Below, piece after piece: positions 8,199 to 17,553 of a DNA stretch of 64,000 nt. Source of the stretch: Flaviramulus_B aquimarinus (lineage in GTDB: Bacteria; Bacteroidota; Bacteroidia; Flavobacteriales; Flavobacteriaceae); NCBI RefSeq assembly GCF_039543205.1, contig NZ_BAABJH010000001.1, forward strand, positions 1,054,001 through 1,118,000, given 5' to 3'. The notes under the pieces were generated by a model. It worked only from the letters and a program-made list of their open reading frames with translations. It was not told where the DNA came from and made no database searches. A program made the translations under genes and the position numbers. How positions within the stretch are numbered: position 1 is the first letter of the stretch; each line of letters starts with the position of its first letter.

Positions 8199-11100
8199 CT
8201 ATTTTTTAACCAGAAGAACTGTTTGAACTTTATGAACAGACATTAATTTCAAAATATAGACTCCTGAAGCATACTTTGCCAAATCAATTTTCATTTGAGT
8301 ATTTTTAACTATTCTTTTTTCAGAAGACACAACATTTCCTGAAAAATTCATAATTTTAAGATTAACCTCTTTATCAAGAAAGGAAGGTGGAAATTCAATT
8401 GTGAATATTCCCTCTGATGGATTGGGGTAAACAGACACTTTTACTAAACTACTACCCTCAATTTCTTCATCATCAATCGACAAAGTATTCAACTGATTTT
8501 CAAGTGTTAAGACATCAATTGCAGCTTTAAAATCTAAATCTGAAAGTATTAAATTTGATATTGTATTATCTTGAACCTGCTCTATCGCCATTGCAATAGC
8601 TGCTGTATTTATATCAAATCGTTCCCAATTGGGTGCCCATTTTTCATTTAAACCATCAGGCAATACCTTCATTCTCACATTATCTGGAAAACCTAGTAAT
8701 GGATGAAAGTAACCTGTTTTTGCATACTCTCTTAATGCAGTCAAGGAAGCATCTGGTAAAAAAGGATATGCTAAAACAGCGCCGTAAGGCGCTGGTGAAA
8801 TATGAATTACTTCACCTGCATTTGCTGTACCATGAGCCTCAGACCCCTGGTGAGAGATATAGGTGTTATACGACGCAAAACCATTTACATCCACATTTGA
8901 TAGTGTTCCACATGCTGTTAGCCCAATTAAGGGAAGTCCTATAACATCTAAAGATGTTTTTGCATCAAATTCATATGCTTTTGTACTATTGGCAATAAAA
9001 GGATCTATAGTCCCCGTCCAAAGCTGTAACCAATTATAAGTAAATCCAGAACCAAACCAACTCGGGTAAAAACCGTTTTTTTCTATCCTAATAATCTTAT
9101 CTAAAATAGAAGCCTCTAATTTACCGCTTGCAATCGCTTCAGCATATATCAATTCTGTTTCCTCAGAAAATGCATCTCCCCATTCTCCATCTATAGGGTT
9201 TCCTGATGTATCCAATGCTTTTGGTATTCTACCACTTCCTGTTAGTATTTGATCCCATTGCGGTTTATCTAAAAGCCCATCAGCAATAGCAACAAGTGAA
9301 GCATCATCACTATATTTTTGTTTTACAACTCTTATTCCTGCGGCACACATGGCCCAGTCAATTATACTTATGTTTTGCCATATTGGAAAGCCATTATTAT
9401 CCATCCAATGTTGAGGAAACCCTAAAACACCACTCACCCCATTATTTACATTAAGTGCATTCAACCAATTGAGTATAGAACTTATTTTTGTTTTTGCTTC
9501 AGCAGGAGATAACATGCCTTCTTTTTCAGCTAATACAAATGCAGCCATTGCCATGCCTAATCCAGAAAGCTGAACGTGGTCTTCCCTACTTGAAATTTCT
9601 TGTACGATGCCTCTGTCTTCATCTAACTGGATATAATGCCATATAAAATATCGAAGTGCTGATTCTTTCAACCATTGCAATACATCCTCATCTGCTGTAG
9701 GGATTGAAAATGGTGTTACGGTATCATCTAACAAATAAATATCATCTAACAAAAGATCTGAGGTAAAAACATTATTTTCATCTAACAATTGATTGTCTAA
9801 ATTTACAGTATATTTAATCTGGCGCATATTTACTGCTGCAAATGGAAGTATGTAACTTGACCATTCCGTACCAACAGCAATGGTTTGAGTATGTATTACT
9901 ATGTCGGTATCATCTCTAACCTCAACATCTAATGATATAGGCCCTCCAACTGATTTTGCTTTAAAACGAATCCCGTTTAAATCACTTAGCTCTGTAGGCA
10001 ATTCTAATCGGGTTGCTGAATCTAATCCTGAAAATGTAGAAACCACAAGAGAAACTTCTTTATTTGATGTACCTTCATTTGATGATGAAATAGAAATTTC
10101 GTCAAAATAACAGGTCTCTGCCACTCCAGATGTAGGCGCTATCCAAAACCAAGTAATTATTTTCCCCGCATGTGCTGACAAATCAATCTGAGCGTCTTCC
10201 CATTGCCCTCCACTATATGCCCCATTAAAAGACACATTACCACTTGTAGAACCCTCAAAATAGAGTTGTACTTGATAATTTCCAGCACCATTAGGGTTGT
10301 AAAATTTAATATTAAGAATACTTGAATCCGTAACTAAAGCACTCATTGTTCCACTAAGTCCCTTCCATGAACTAGTTGGGTTATTTTCAATGGCATGAGA
10401 AGATGTATTTAAAACATCATTAAGCGGGTTTGACACGATACTTGCCCAAGAATTACTTGCAAAATCTAAACTAACACCTGTTGCAGCTTCATCTGTAAAT
10501 ACTTCTAATCCACTGGCCGTTTCAAAATTATTAAAATCTATCCGAAGTGCTTGTTCCCATTCCGTTCTATCCATTGACAAATTAGCATCATATGAGTTTG
10601 TTTCTAACTCATATCTAGACATCATTTCTGTAAACCCTAACCTGGCTTGGTCATTGGTTAAAAGTGGAATTCCTATTTCTAAGTTATCAAAAGAGTGGTT
10701 TTGTGTAATCGCGTCTTCTGAAATAGGTTCAGATAAGCTTCCATCTACATACAAATTATCAATATATGATTGCGTAATCTGACCAGTACTTGGGTATATT
10801 ATAAACCAACTCAACGTTTTTCCTATATGTTCAGATAAATCAATAACATGGCTTGCCCATTCCGAAGCATCATAGTTTCCTGTAAAGAAAAATTTATCAG
10901 GACTCCCATCAAATGAAAATTGAATTTGATAAATTCCTGACTGAGCAGGATTCAAAAATTGAATGTGAAAAATTCTAGTATTATCAGTTATTTCAACAGA
11001 ACAATTACCAGTTATCCCTTGCCAAGAAGCACTAGAATTATTAGAAATTACGGTTGCTGAAGAATTTGTTTCATTACTCAACGGATTCGTAACAAGAGAG

Positions 11101-11225
11101 CTCCATGAATTTTGTCCAACATCAAAAGTTCCTGACTGTGCTGCATCGTCAAATAGTATAACTTGTGCATTCAGATTAAATATACAACAAGCAAAAAGAC
11201 TAACAATTAAATGTAAATTTTTCAT
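8199..11225 (-). CDS. secreted GH144-like (PF10091) glucanase with binding modules and T9SS domain
   Basis: 1,008 residues. A signal peptide ends at NAQ. Two related modules of about 145 residues follow (about 22-166 and 240-385; motifs FDDAAQSGTFD, YQIQFSFDG, YIDNLYVDG), then another beta-rich module (about 389-500). The PF10091 (alpha/alpha)6-barrel spans about 513-885, with LRYFIWHYIQ, SIIDWAMCAAG, AFSEETELIYAEA, PSWFGSGFTYNW, ISPAPYGAVLAYPF and LREYAKTGYFHPLLGFPDN. The T9SS domain starts about residue 932 (VYPNPSEGIF). GH144 members are endo- or exo-acting on beta-1,2-glucans. The final CDS of the PUL operon, it lies 74 bp after the GH35-like gene. Family is well supported; the exact linkage cut is inference. 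Confidence 0.88.
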   Translation of the reverse strand: MKNLHLIVSLFACCIFNLNAQVILFDDAAQSGTFDVGQNSWSSLVTNPLSNETNSSATVISNNSSASWQGITGNCSVEITDNTRIFHIQFLNPAQSGIYQIQFSFDGSPDKFFFTGNYDASEWASHVIDLSEHIGKTLSWFIIYPSTGQITQSYIDNLYVDGSLSEPISEDAITQNHSFDNLEIGIPLLTNDQARLGFTEMMSRYELETNSYDANLSMDRTEWEQALRIDFNNFETASGLEVFTDEAATGVSLDFASNSWASIVSNPLNDVLNTSSHAIENNPTSSWKGLSGTMSALVTDSSILNIKFYNPNGAGNYQVQLYFEGSTSGNVSFNGAYSGGQWEDAQIDLSAHAGKIITWFWIAPTSGVAETCYFDEISISSSNEGTSNKEVSLVVSTFSGLDSATRLELPTELSDLNGIRFKAKSVGGPISLDVEVRDDTDIVIHTQTIAVGTEWSSYILPFAAVNMRQIKYTVNLDNQLLDENNVFTSDLLLDDIYLLDDTVTPFSIPTADEDVLQWLKESALRYFIWHYIQLDEDRGIVQEISSREDHVQLSGLGMAMAAFVLAEKEGMLSPAEAKTKISSILNWLNALNVNNGVSGVLGFPQHWMDNNGFPIWQNISIIDWAMCAAGIRVVKQKYSDDASLVAIADGLLDKPQWDQILTGSGRIPKALDTSGNPIDGEWGDAFSEETELIYAEAIASGKLEASILDKIIRIEKNGFYPSWFGSGFTYNWLQLWTGTIDPFIANSTKAYEFDAKTSLDVIGLPLIGLTACGTLSNVDVNGFASYNTYISHQGSEAHGTANAGEVIHISPAPYGAVLAYPFLPDASLTALREYAKTGYFHPLLGFPDNVRMKVLPDGLNEKWAPNWERFDINTAAIAMAIEQVQDNTISNLILSDLDFKAAIDVLTLENQLNTLSIDDEEIEGSSLVKVSVYPNPSEGIFTIEFPPSFLDKEVNLKIMNFSGNVVSSEKRIVKNTQMKIDLAKYASGVYILKLMSVHKVQTVLLVKK

Positions 11226-11299
11226 AATTTTATTTTTTTTATAAATCAGGTTTGACTCAATAATATCAGCTAGAAAAGCTTCATTTTCTTCTAGTGTTT

Positions 11300-12958
11300 T
11301 TATCTCTCATAAGTAATCACCCTATAAACACCGGGTGTTATTATTTTTTGTTTTGTTGCTGGTGAATACGCATCAGGCTCGCCTTCTTTTTTGGTTTCTT
11401 TAATAATGTCTTCAGTTGTTTCAAAAGTCCTTCCGAATACTCTTAATCTTGAATGATGATACGTTTCATCACCATTCATCAAACGTGTTGCTACCCATTT
11501 TTTGTTTTCATAGCGTCCTTCATAGACTTGACCGATGTAACCAACCGTGTCCTTCTTTTCTGAAGAAAAGAAAACAGTAAGGTTCATTCCTATTACAATA
11601 AACTCATGTTTAGATTCTTGTATAATGATGCCAAAAGAAGGTTGATTGGGTTTCTCATACACAACTTTTAATTTGTAGTTACCTAAATAAACATCGTTGT
11701 ATTCTTCATTACCTTCTTGTAAAACGGCTTTCATTTTACCTGTACCTTGGTATTTCTTTATTAAATGCTCAACTTCATGTAACACTTCATATGATTTGGT
11801 AAACACAAAATTATCTGCTGCATCTTCAATTCCAAAGGGCGAAAAACATATAGCATCATGCTGACCAAAAGCATAATAGGCCCGACCTACTTTAGCACTC
11901 GATTCTGGTACTAAAAGCGGATTATCATCTCTGTGGTACATGGCCACTATTTTTTTGAAGTTTGTCAAATAGATATCTGGTGATTGAATATCAATATCTG
12001 GTGCTGCAGCTTTCCAAATGTCCATCACTCTAGAAACGGGTCCTCCGTTTGGGTATACGCCTGGTAAATCTTCTGGCTTTTGTACTATCCAAGCATTGAC
12101 CATCATAGGTAAATTGTATTTTTCTCTACCTGACTTTGCTACAAAGTTTATATACGTTGCGTATTGCCAAGTTGTAAAAAAGGCTCTGGACTCTGGTGTA
12201 TCTCCAAACACCTCTTTCCAAGTCCCTTTGGTTTTAAAATTTGATGCTACCCAAGCATCTCTTAGGTAAGGCTTTAAATGGCTTTTGTTTTTCTTTAAAT
12301 ATGCCATCAATTGATTAGGAACAGCTTGTTCATATAATTCTAAGGATATAGGATTATAGTCAATTTGTTGAAACATCCCTACTTCATTTTGAGGCTGCAT
12401 TAAAATAACGGTTTGGTCTTTGTCATATGATTTTATATGCGCCATTAATTGTCCAAATGCTTTAGCATCTGCTTGTTTTGTTGCCTCACAAAACGGCGAT
12501 AAGGTTTCTATTTCTTTGCCTGCTTTAGTTTTTACTCTAAAAAAACGTTTGGTATCTTTTTTTACCCAAAGTGGGGCATAACTTGATTCTCCATTTTTCC
12601 AACTGGCAAACCATAATAGACATACTTTTAAATCATTCTTTTTCGCATTATCTATAATCGCATCTACCAAGCTATAATCATAAACACCTTCTTCTGGTTC
12701 AAATTGTTCCCAAGCTAGGGTTACAAATACAGAATTAAGATTCATAGCTTTTAACTTTGGAAATAACGGCTCCATATATTCTATAGTAGACGCTGATGAG
12801 TTATGCACTTCGCCTGCTATCATTAAAAATGGTTTATTATCAACCATTAATTGGGTTGCAGTTCCATTTTTATTAAGATGTGGTATATTGTTTTGAGCGT
12901 TAACTTTACTTAAGGTTAAAATCAAAACCGAAAATAATAAGATTGATACTTGCTTCAT
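11300..12958 (-). CDS. GH35-like / DUF5597 glycoside hydrolase or glycosyltransferase
   Basis: 552 residues with a signal peptide ending near VNAQ. The TIM barrel begins with LMVDNKPFLMIAGEVHNSS and has the clan GH-A acid/base region in LMQPQNEVGMF (Glu192) and a likely nucleophile in LLVPESSAK (Glu352). The C-terminal part after about residue 400 matches the beta-rich DUF5597 extension. I recall one characterised member of this GH35 branch, from Ignavibacterium album, that acts on beta-1,2-linked gluco-oligosaccharides and is encoded near endo-beta-1,2-glucanase homologues; that fits the GH144-like neighbours. A plain beta-galactosidase activity is the alternative. It is separated by 15 bp from the upstream gene, so it is co-transcribed. 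Confidence 0.85.
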   Translation of the reverse strand: MKQVSILLFSVLILTLSKVNAQNNIPHLNKNGTATQLMVDNKPFLMIAGEVHNSSASTIEYMEPLFPKLKAMNLNSVFVTLAWEQFEPEEGVYDYSLVDAIIDNAKKNDLKVCLLWFASWKNGESSYAPLWVKKDTKRFFRVKTKAGKEIETLSPFCEATKQADAKAFGQLMAHIKSYDKDQTVILMQPQNEVGMFQQIDYNPISLELYEQAVPNQLMAYLKKNKSHLKPYLRDAWVASNFKTKGTWKEVFGDTPESRAFFTTWQYATYINFVAKSGREKYNLPMMVNAWIVQKPEDLPGVYPNGGPVSRVMDIWKAAAPDIDIQSPDIYLTNFKKIVAMYHRDDNPLLVPESSAKVGRAYYAFGQHDAICFSPFGIEDAADNFVFTKSYEVLHEVEHLIKKYQGTGKMKAVLQEGNEEYNDVYLGNYKLKVVYEKPNQPSFGIIIQESKHEFIVIGMNLTVFFSSEKKDTVGYIGQVYEGRYENKKWVATRLMNGDETYHHSRLRVFGRTFETTEDIIKETKKEGEPDAYSPATKQKIITPGVYRVITYER

Positions 12959-12973
12959 TTTAATTATTTTAAA

Positions 12974-14422
12974 TTAGTGTAATTTATTATAGTATTCTAA
13001 TCCTGCTTTTTCAAAAGACACTTTATATTCTGGCGCTTTTTTTGACAACTCCCATAACATCCCTGAACGGTAATTTTCTATAGACAAGACATTAATAGGT
13101 TGAAAAAAAGCATCTGGTTTATTGGCTATTTTTCGATTATTTGTATTAACACTCATTACAAAACCATATTCATTATAAATACCTTCGTTTTTAAACTCAT
13201 TATAAAGGGTACGCAAACACGTTATGGATTCTTTTGGCGCAAAAGGAATGGCACTAATTACTGAAGCTATGGAAATGGTTCCTTCGTCTACATCGTTTTC
13301 TGCTGGTAACCCTGTGACCATCCATTTTTCTGAAATTGGAGAATAGGTGTCATAAAAACCCCAAACATCTCCATATAAATAATTGTTTCCCGGATTGAGT
13401 TGTGCGTATTTAATTTGTGCTTTAATAACATTTTGAGTCCCTTCAAAGTAGTCCATATTATTGGCATTACAGATAGAGTCTCTATAGCCTTTTAAATCAA
13501 ACCATATATGTGATTGTACCAAATAGCCTAATTTTGCTGTGGGATAATCTTTTAATTTTAAAACCTCCGGATTATTTACTTGAATACCTGTAAACTGTTT
13601 TGACGTTTTATAGTTATATTCTTTAGTGGAAAAATATCGATATCCATATTGTTGATCAATAAATAGCTTTGAAACATAATTATTGTAAGCGTCCTTGTTA
13701 TGCTTCCAATGCTTAGAACTAAGCACCAATAATTGGATAAAAAAGGTTTCATCCATTTCACCAATAAGCTCTTTTCCATCAAACAATTCACCATCTTCTC
13801 CATTTTTAAACCATGTAAAACATTTACGGTCTTCTTTGTATGCAAAATTCCAATCTATACGATTACAAATATCATCACATAACTTTCTTATTTTATTTTC
13901 AGTAGGATTTTTTTTGTCAAAAAACTGTCTAACAATAAACTGTATGGATGTCGCAAAGAATGCTGTGCCAACTACGTCATAGGGTTGACCAAAATTGCCA
14001 TATATTCTCCCTTTTATTTTTTCTCCTGATATTCTCCCAAAAGAGCGCGGAAAAATACCACGTACTGTTTTAGCATTTTGGTATTCTTTTAAATATTGTA
14101 ATACGTCTTCTGCGCCTTTTTCTCTTGAAACCCACTTATTTTTAATGGCAACACAATAAAGATTAATGCGGTATCCATCATTTTCAACAACAGCAATTGA
14201 GTCCTTATTTAATAAGCAATTTTTAGTGTAATCATACTGTATACGTTCTAAAAACTGATCATCTGACAATCTATTTAACTGCTTAATATTTATGTTTAGG
14301 TATGCTTTATTTTCTAAAAAATCATGATTAAACAATGTACCTGTTTCTTTTAAAAACTCCTGATTCTTACAACATACAATAAAGCATATTACCGAAGAAA
14401 GTGTTACGGTAATTAATTTCAT
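12974..14422 (-). CDS. divergent PF10091/GH144-like lipoprotein
   Basis: About 482 residues from the preferred start at 14422 (MKLITVTLSSVICFIVCCK); a start at 14443 adds 7 residues. The N-terminus looks like a lipoprotein signal with a non-standard lipobox. The C-terminal half keeps PF10091 hallmarks in the expected order: GLPAENDVDEGT, ASVISAIPFAPKES followed by LRTLYNEF, then NVLSIENYRSGMLWEL. The SEETEL and PSWFGSGFTYNW motifs of the two clear family members in this PUL are not present in the same form, so substrate or mechanism may differ. It might be a glycan-binding or exo-acting relative. Position between the binding-module protein and the GH35-like gene ties it to the PUL. Confidence 0.65.
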   Translation of the reverse strand: MKLITVTLSSVICFIVCCKNQEFLKETGTLFNHDFLENKAYLNINIKQLNRLSDDQFLERIQYDYTKNCLLNKDSIAVVENDGYRINLYCVAIKNKWVSREKGAEDVLQYLKEYQNAKTVRGIFPRSFGRISGEKIKGRIYGNFGQPYDVVGTAFFATSIQFIVRQFFDKKNPTENKIRKLCDDICNRIDWNFAYKEDRKCFTWFKNGEDGELFDGKELIGEMDETFFIQLLVLSSKHWKHNKDAYNNYVSKLFIDQQYGYRYFSTKEYNYKTSKQFTGIQVNNPEVLKLKDYPTAKLGYLVQSHIWFDLKGYRDSICNANNMDYFEGTQNVIKAQIKYAQLNPGNNYLYGDVWGFYDTYSPISEKWMVTGLPAENDVDEGTISIASVISAIPFAPKESITCLRTLYNEFKNEGIYNEYGFVMSVNTNNRKIANKPDAFFQPINVLSIENYRSGMLWELSKKAPEYKVSFEKAGLEYYNKLH

Positions 14423-14522
14423 ATTAACATTATATAGTTTCATTGTTATGGCTTAAAGCTATTTTTATAGAGGTTAATTTGACGTTAGCGTATTTGTCTA
14501 GTTAAGGAATGTTGAGAATCAA

Positions 14523-14556
14523 AAGAAAAGCTCATTATTCTTAATGAGCTTTTCTT
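14523..14556 (-). terminator. intrinsic terminator
   Basis: A 15-bp perfect stem, AAGAAAAGCTCATTA at 14523-14537 with its complement at 14542-14556 and a 4-nt loop. It follows the stop of the minus-strand binding-module gene by 16 bp and ends in a T-rich run on that strand. It could partly separate expression of the upstream sus-type genes from the three enzyme genes downstream. Confidence 0.85.
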
Positions 14557-14572
14557 AAACTAAAACTAAGGA

Positions 14573-15790
14573 TTACTGAAAGAACAATTTTTTAATACTT
14601 GCTGTGTTTTCATTTTCTATTTGTAAAATGTACACGCCACTTTTACTAATTGATTTTTCAGATATTTTGCCATTAATCCTTTCATTTAAAATTAACCTGC
14701 CCATTAAATCAAAAACCCTCAAAGAAGTATTGATTTGATCCTTTGTAAAATTAACTCGACCTGTTTTATCGAAAAATACGGTCTCAGAAAATATTTCAAC
14801 AGAATTTGTGCTCAATGTTGAAGATTCACTAAAATAAATATTATCAACATAAGCTACCGATGAACTACCTCCAGCTGGCATTAAGATGACTTTATTTATT
14901 TGATTACCCACATGAGACGTTAGATCTATACTATACTCTACCCAGCCTGTAAGTGAACCAGATTCGTAAGTAACATTGTCTCCCCATTGCCAAGCACCTG
15001 GATTACTAGTATACTCAAATTGTATCTGACCTGGTCCTGCTCCATTAGGGTTGTAAACAGAAAAATAAAGCTTATCTCCAGCAACTGGTGTATAAGTAGG
15101 GAAAAATTGCAACTTTTGCCAAGAACCGGCATCACCATTATTAGCACAGGTTGCACTTGAATTCACAGCATCAGAAACTGGATTTGAAACTTCCGAACCA
15201 TTGCCGTCAAAAAATATACCTGAAGCTACTGCATCATTATATACTATTGGTGATTCAGGAACAGGAATCACAGATACAGTACCAAAATAAATGTTATCGA
15301 CATAAGCGGCTGATGCACTAGCTCCAGCTGGCATTACAATAACTTTATTTATTTCATTACCTGCATGAGAAGTAAGATCTATAGTATATTCTACCCACCC
15401 AGTAAGTGAATCAGATCCATATTCAAGATTGCCACCCCATTGCCAAGCACCTGGGTTACTAGTATACTCAAATTGTACCTGACCTGGTCCTGCACCATTA
15501 GGATTATAAACAGAAATAAAGAGTAAATCTCCAGCAACTGGGGTATAAGTAGGGAAGAACTGCATTTTTTGCCAAGAACCAGCATTACCAGAATTAGCAC
15601 AAGTTGTACTTGAATTTATAGCATCAGAAACTGGATTTGAAACTTCCGAACCATTGCCATCAAAAAATATACCTGAATCTGTTACATCATCATATACATA
15701 GGTTTGGGCTTTTGCGTTAAAGCTAAATAAAAGCAATAAAGCTATTGCCGCTGTAATTAATGCGTTTCTAAATGTAGTTTTTGTTTTCAT
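14573..15790 (-). CDS. secreted two-module putative glycan-binding protein with T9SS domain
   Basis: 405 residues: signal peptide (to NAKAQ), two very similar modules of about 145 residues (about 30-172 and 183-328), then a T9SS sorting domain (VFDLMGRLILNERI). Each module runs SGIFFDGNGSEVSNPVSDA ... FPTYTPVAGD ... NPNGAGPGQ(V/I)QFEYTSNPGAWQWG ... GWVEY(T/S)IDLTSH ... YVDNIYF. No catalytic domain is visible. The conserved aromatic pair WQW and the jelly-roll-like strand pattern suggest carbohydrate binding at the cell surface. Related modules occur in the adjacent PKD lipoprotein and, more diverged, in the GH144-like enzyme. I do not recognise a named CBM family. Confidence 0.82.
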   Translation of the reverse strand: MKTKTTFRNALITAAIALLLLFSFNAKAQTYVYDDVTDSGIFFDGNGSEVSNPVSDAINSSTTCANSGNAGSWQKMQFFPTYTPVAGDLLFISVYNPNGAGPGQVQFEYTSNPGAWQWGGNLEYGSDSLTGWVEYTIDLTSHAGNEINKVIVMPAGASASAAYVDNIYFGTVSVIPVPESPIVYNDAVASGIFFDGNGSEVSNPVSDAVNSSATCANNGDAGSWQKLQFFPTYTPVAGDKLYFSVYNPNGAGPGQIQFEYTSNPGAWQWGDNVTYESGSLTGWVEYSIDLTSHVGNQINKVILMPAGGSSSVAYVDNIYFSESSTLSTNSVEIFSETVFFDKTGRVNFTKDQINTSLRVFDLMGRLILNERINGKISEKSISKSGVYILQIENENTASIKKLFFQ

Positions 15791-16200
15791 AATTAATTAA
15801 TTTAAAGATTAGTAATTAGGAAAGGCAATCAAAAGTTTAAGTTTAAATTAACCACCTATTCTCCTTTTTAAAATTTTCTTTAGCCTAACACATAAAGCAT
15901 CGGGGCTAAAATGAATGTATAGTATATTGTTTTTTATTTATCATATATACCACAAAACCTATTTTATTTTACTGATTTACAGTATATTACAAAATATTTG
16001 TTGTTTTATTTTAAAAAATAAACCCCTTGTCATTTAATGGATACCCATTATGATTATTATAATTTTACCTTATTAAAAGGCTTGTTTTTAAAAGTTATTG
16101 ATTATTTAAAATCCTGAGAATTCTGCATTATTAATTGATTTTTTTAATTTTTATATAATTATTTATACTCAACCTTAAAACGTTAGTTAAGAATATGGCT
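15791..16200. other. 410-bp intergenic region inside the PUL
   Basis: Very AT-rich spacer between the PKD lipoprotein gene and the binding-module gene, both minus strand. It is long enough for a separate promoter or long leader. A small inverted repeat, TAATGG at 16035-16040 and CCATTA at 16045-16050, was the only structure seen. No open frame is supported. Confidence 0.4.
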
Positions 16201-17436
16201 TTACGGCAACACAGACCGAGGACCAAAATAAATATTGTCAACATAAACTATTGATGAACTATTACCAGCTGGTATAAAAATAATTTTGTTTATCTCATTA
16301 CCTAGATGGCTTGACATATCTAGACTATATTCTACCCAGCTAGTAAGCGCATCGACATCATATTCTAAATTACCACCCCATTGCCAAACTCCAGGATCAC
16401 TTGTATACTCAAATTGTATTTGACCTGGACCAACATTATCAGGATTATTTATAGAAAAGAAAATCTTATCTTCATTCACAGGAGTATATATTGGGAAAAA
16501 TTGTATTTGACTCCAAGTCGAGGGACCCGATGCTGCGCATTTTTCACTATTATTAATACAATCTGAATTGGGATTAGCTACTTCAGAACCGTCTCCAAAA
16601 AAGATACTTGAAGCTATTTCTTCATCATATACTGCTAATGATGGTTCAGGTGATGGAATCACAGATTCCTTACCAAAATAAATATTATCTGCATAGATTA
16701 TTGATGAACTGCTCCCTGCAGGCATGAAAATAATCTTGTTTATCTCATTATCTAAATGGCTTGACATGTCCAGACTATACTCGACCCAGCCAGTAACCGC
16801 ATCGATGTTATATTCTAAATTACCACCCCATTGCCAAACTCCAGGATCACTTGTATATTCAAATTGTATTTGACCTGGACCAACATTATCAGGATTATAT
16901 ATAGAAAAGAAAATCTTGTCGCAACTTTCAGGAATATAGGTAGGGAAATATTGTATTTGACTCCAATTTGATGGACCTGAGGCAACACAATTTTCACTAT
17001 TGTTAACGCTATCTGGATTAGGGTTAGCCAATTCAGAACCATCCGCTAAAAAAAGCCCCGAAGATATTGTTTCATTGTACACATAAGTTTGGTCTCCAAT
17101 AACAACCACATCAGTAATGACCTCTACAAGAATCTCTTTAGTTTCTGTGATACCATCCGAAAATGTATTCTCAATTGTACAAGTAACAAATCCCAGATCA
17201 GAAAAACTAACTTCAACTTCTTGTTCTGAAGAAGTTGATGGTATTCCTCCAGGAAACGTCCATAACCTTGAAACTACTCCGGTAGAGTAATCTGTAAAAA
17301 CAGCAGATTCTTCTATATTAACCTGTTCACTACTCACATCGGAATCAAAGACAATTTCATCAGGGTAAGTATGTGTTTCTTCACACCCCAATAAAACTGT
17401 CAATACAAGGGTTATTGTTAAAATTTTTGTTTTCAT
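16201..17436 (-). CDS. PUL surface lipoprotein: PKD domain plus two putative binding modules
   Basis: About 411 residues from the start at 17436 (MKTKILTITLVLTVLLGCEE, a good lipobox); an in-frame start at 17457 adds 7 residues. A PKD-like domain covers about 25-105 (SRLWTFPGGIPSTS). Two modules of about 145 residues follow, of the same type as in the next gene (NPDNVGPGQIQFEYTSDPGV, EYSLDMSSHL, DNIYFG). It occupies the position after susD where SusE/F-like surface glycan-binding proteins are usually encoded, so that is the likely role. It has no enzyme domain and no T9SS tail; it would be lipid-anchored. The coding region ends directly after the second module (SVLP). Confidence 0.82.
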   Translation of the reverse strand: MKTKILTITLVLTVLLGCEETHTYPDEIVFDSDVSSEQVNIEESAVFTDYSTGVVSRLWTFPGGIPSTSSEQEVEVSFSDLGFVTCTIENTFSDGITETKEILVEVITDVVVIGDQTYVYNETISSGLFLADGSELANPNPDSVNNSENCVASGPSNWSQIQYFPTYIPESCDKIFFSIYNPDNVGPGQIQFEYTSDPGVWQWGGNLEYNIDAVTGWVEYSLDMSSHLDNEINKIIFMPAGSSSSIIYADNIYFGKESVIPSPEPSLAVYDEEIASSIFFGDGSEVANPNSDCINNSEKCAASGPSTWSQIQFFPIYTPVNEDKIFFSINNPDNVGPGQIQFEYTSDPGVWQWGGNLEYDVDALTSWVEYSLDMSSHLGNEINKIIFIPAGNSSSIVYVDNIYFGPRSVLP

Positions 17437-17553
17437 TTTTATATTTTTTGTTTTCATTTTTGAAAATGATTGGATTGTTTTTCTAAATTCAAAGCAATAG
17501 CAAGTTCAAGTGAGCTAAAGTTATTAGTACTACTATCTACAATTCACATCTGC

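Noticed and set aside
4123..16050. Shared ATACCCATT in the hairpins at 4123-4140 and 16035-16050 as one regulator site
   Set aside because: Short, AT-rich context and only two copies; could easily be chance.
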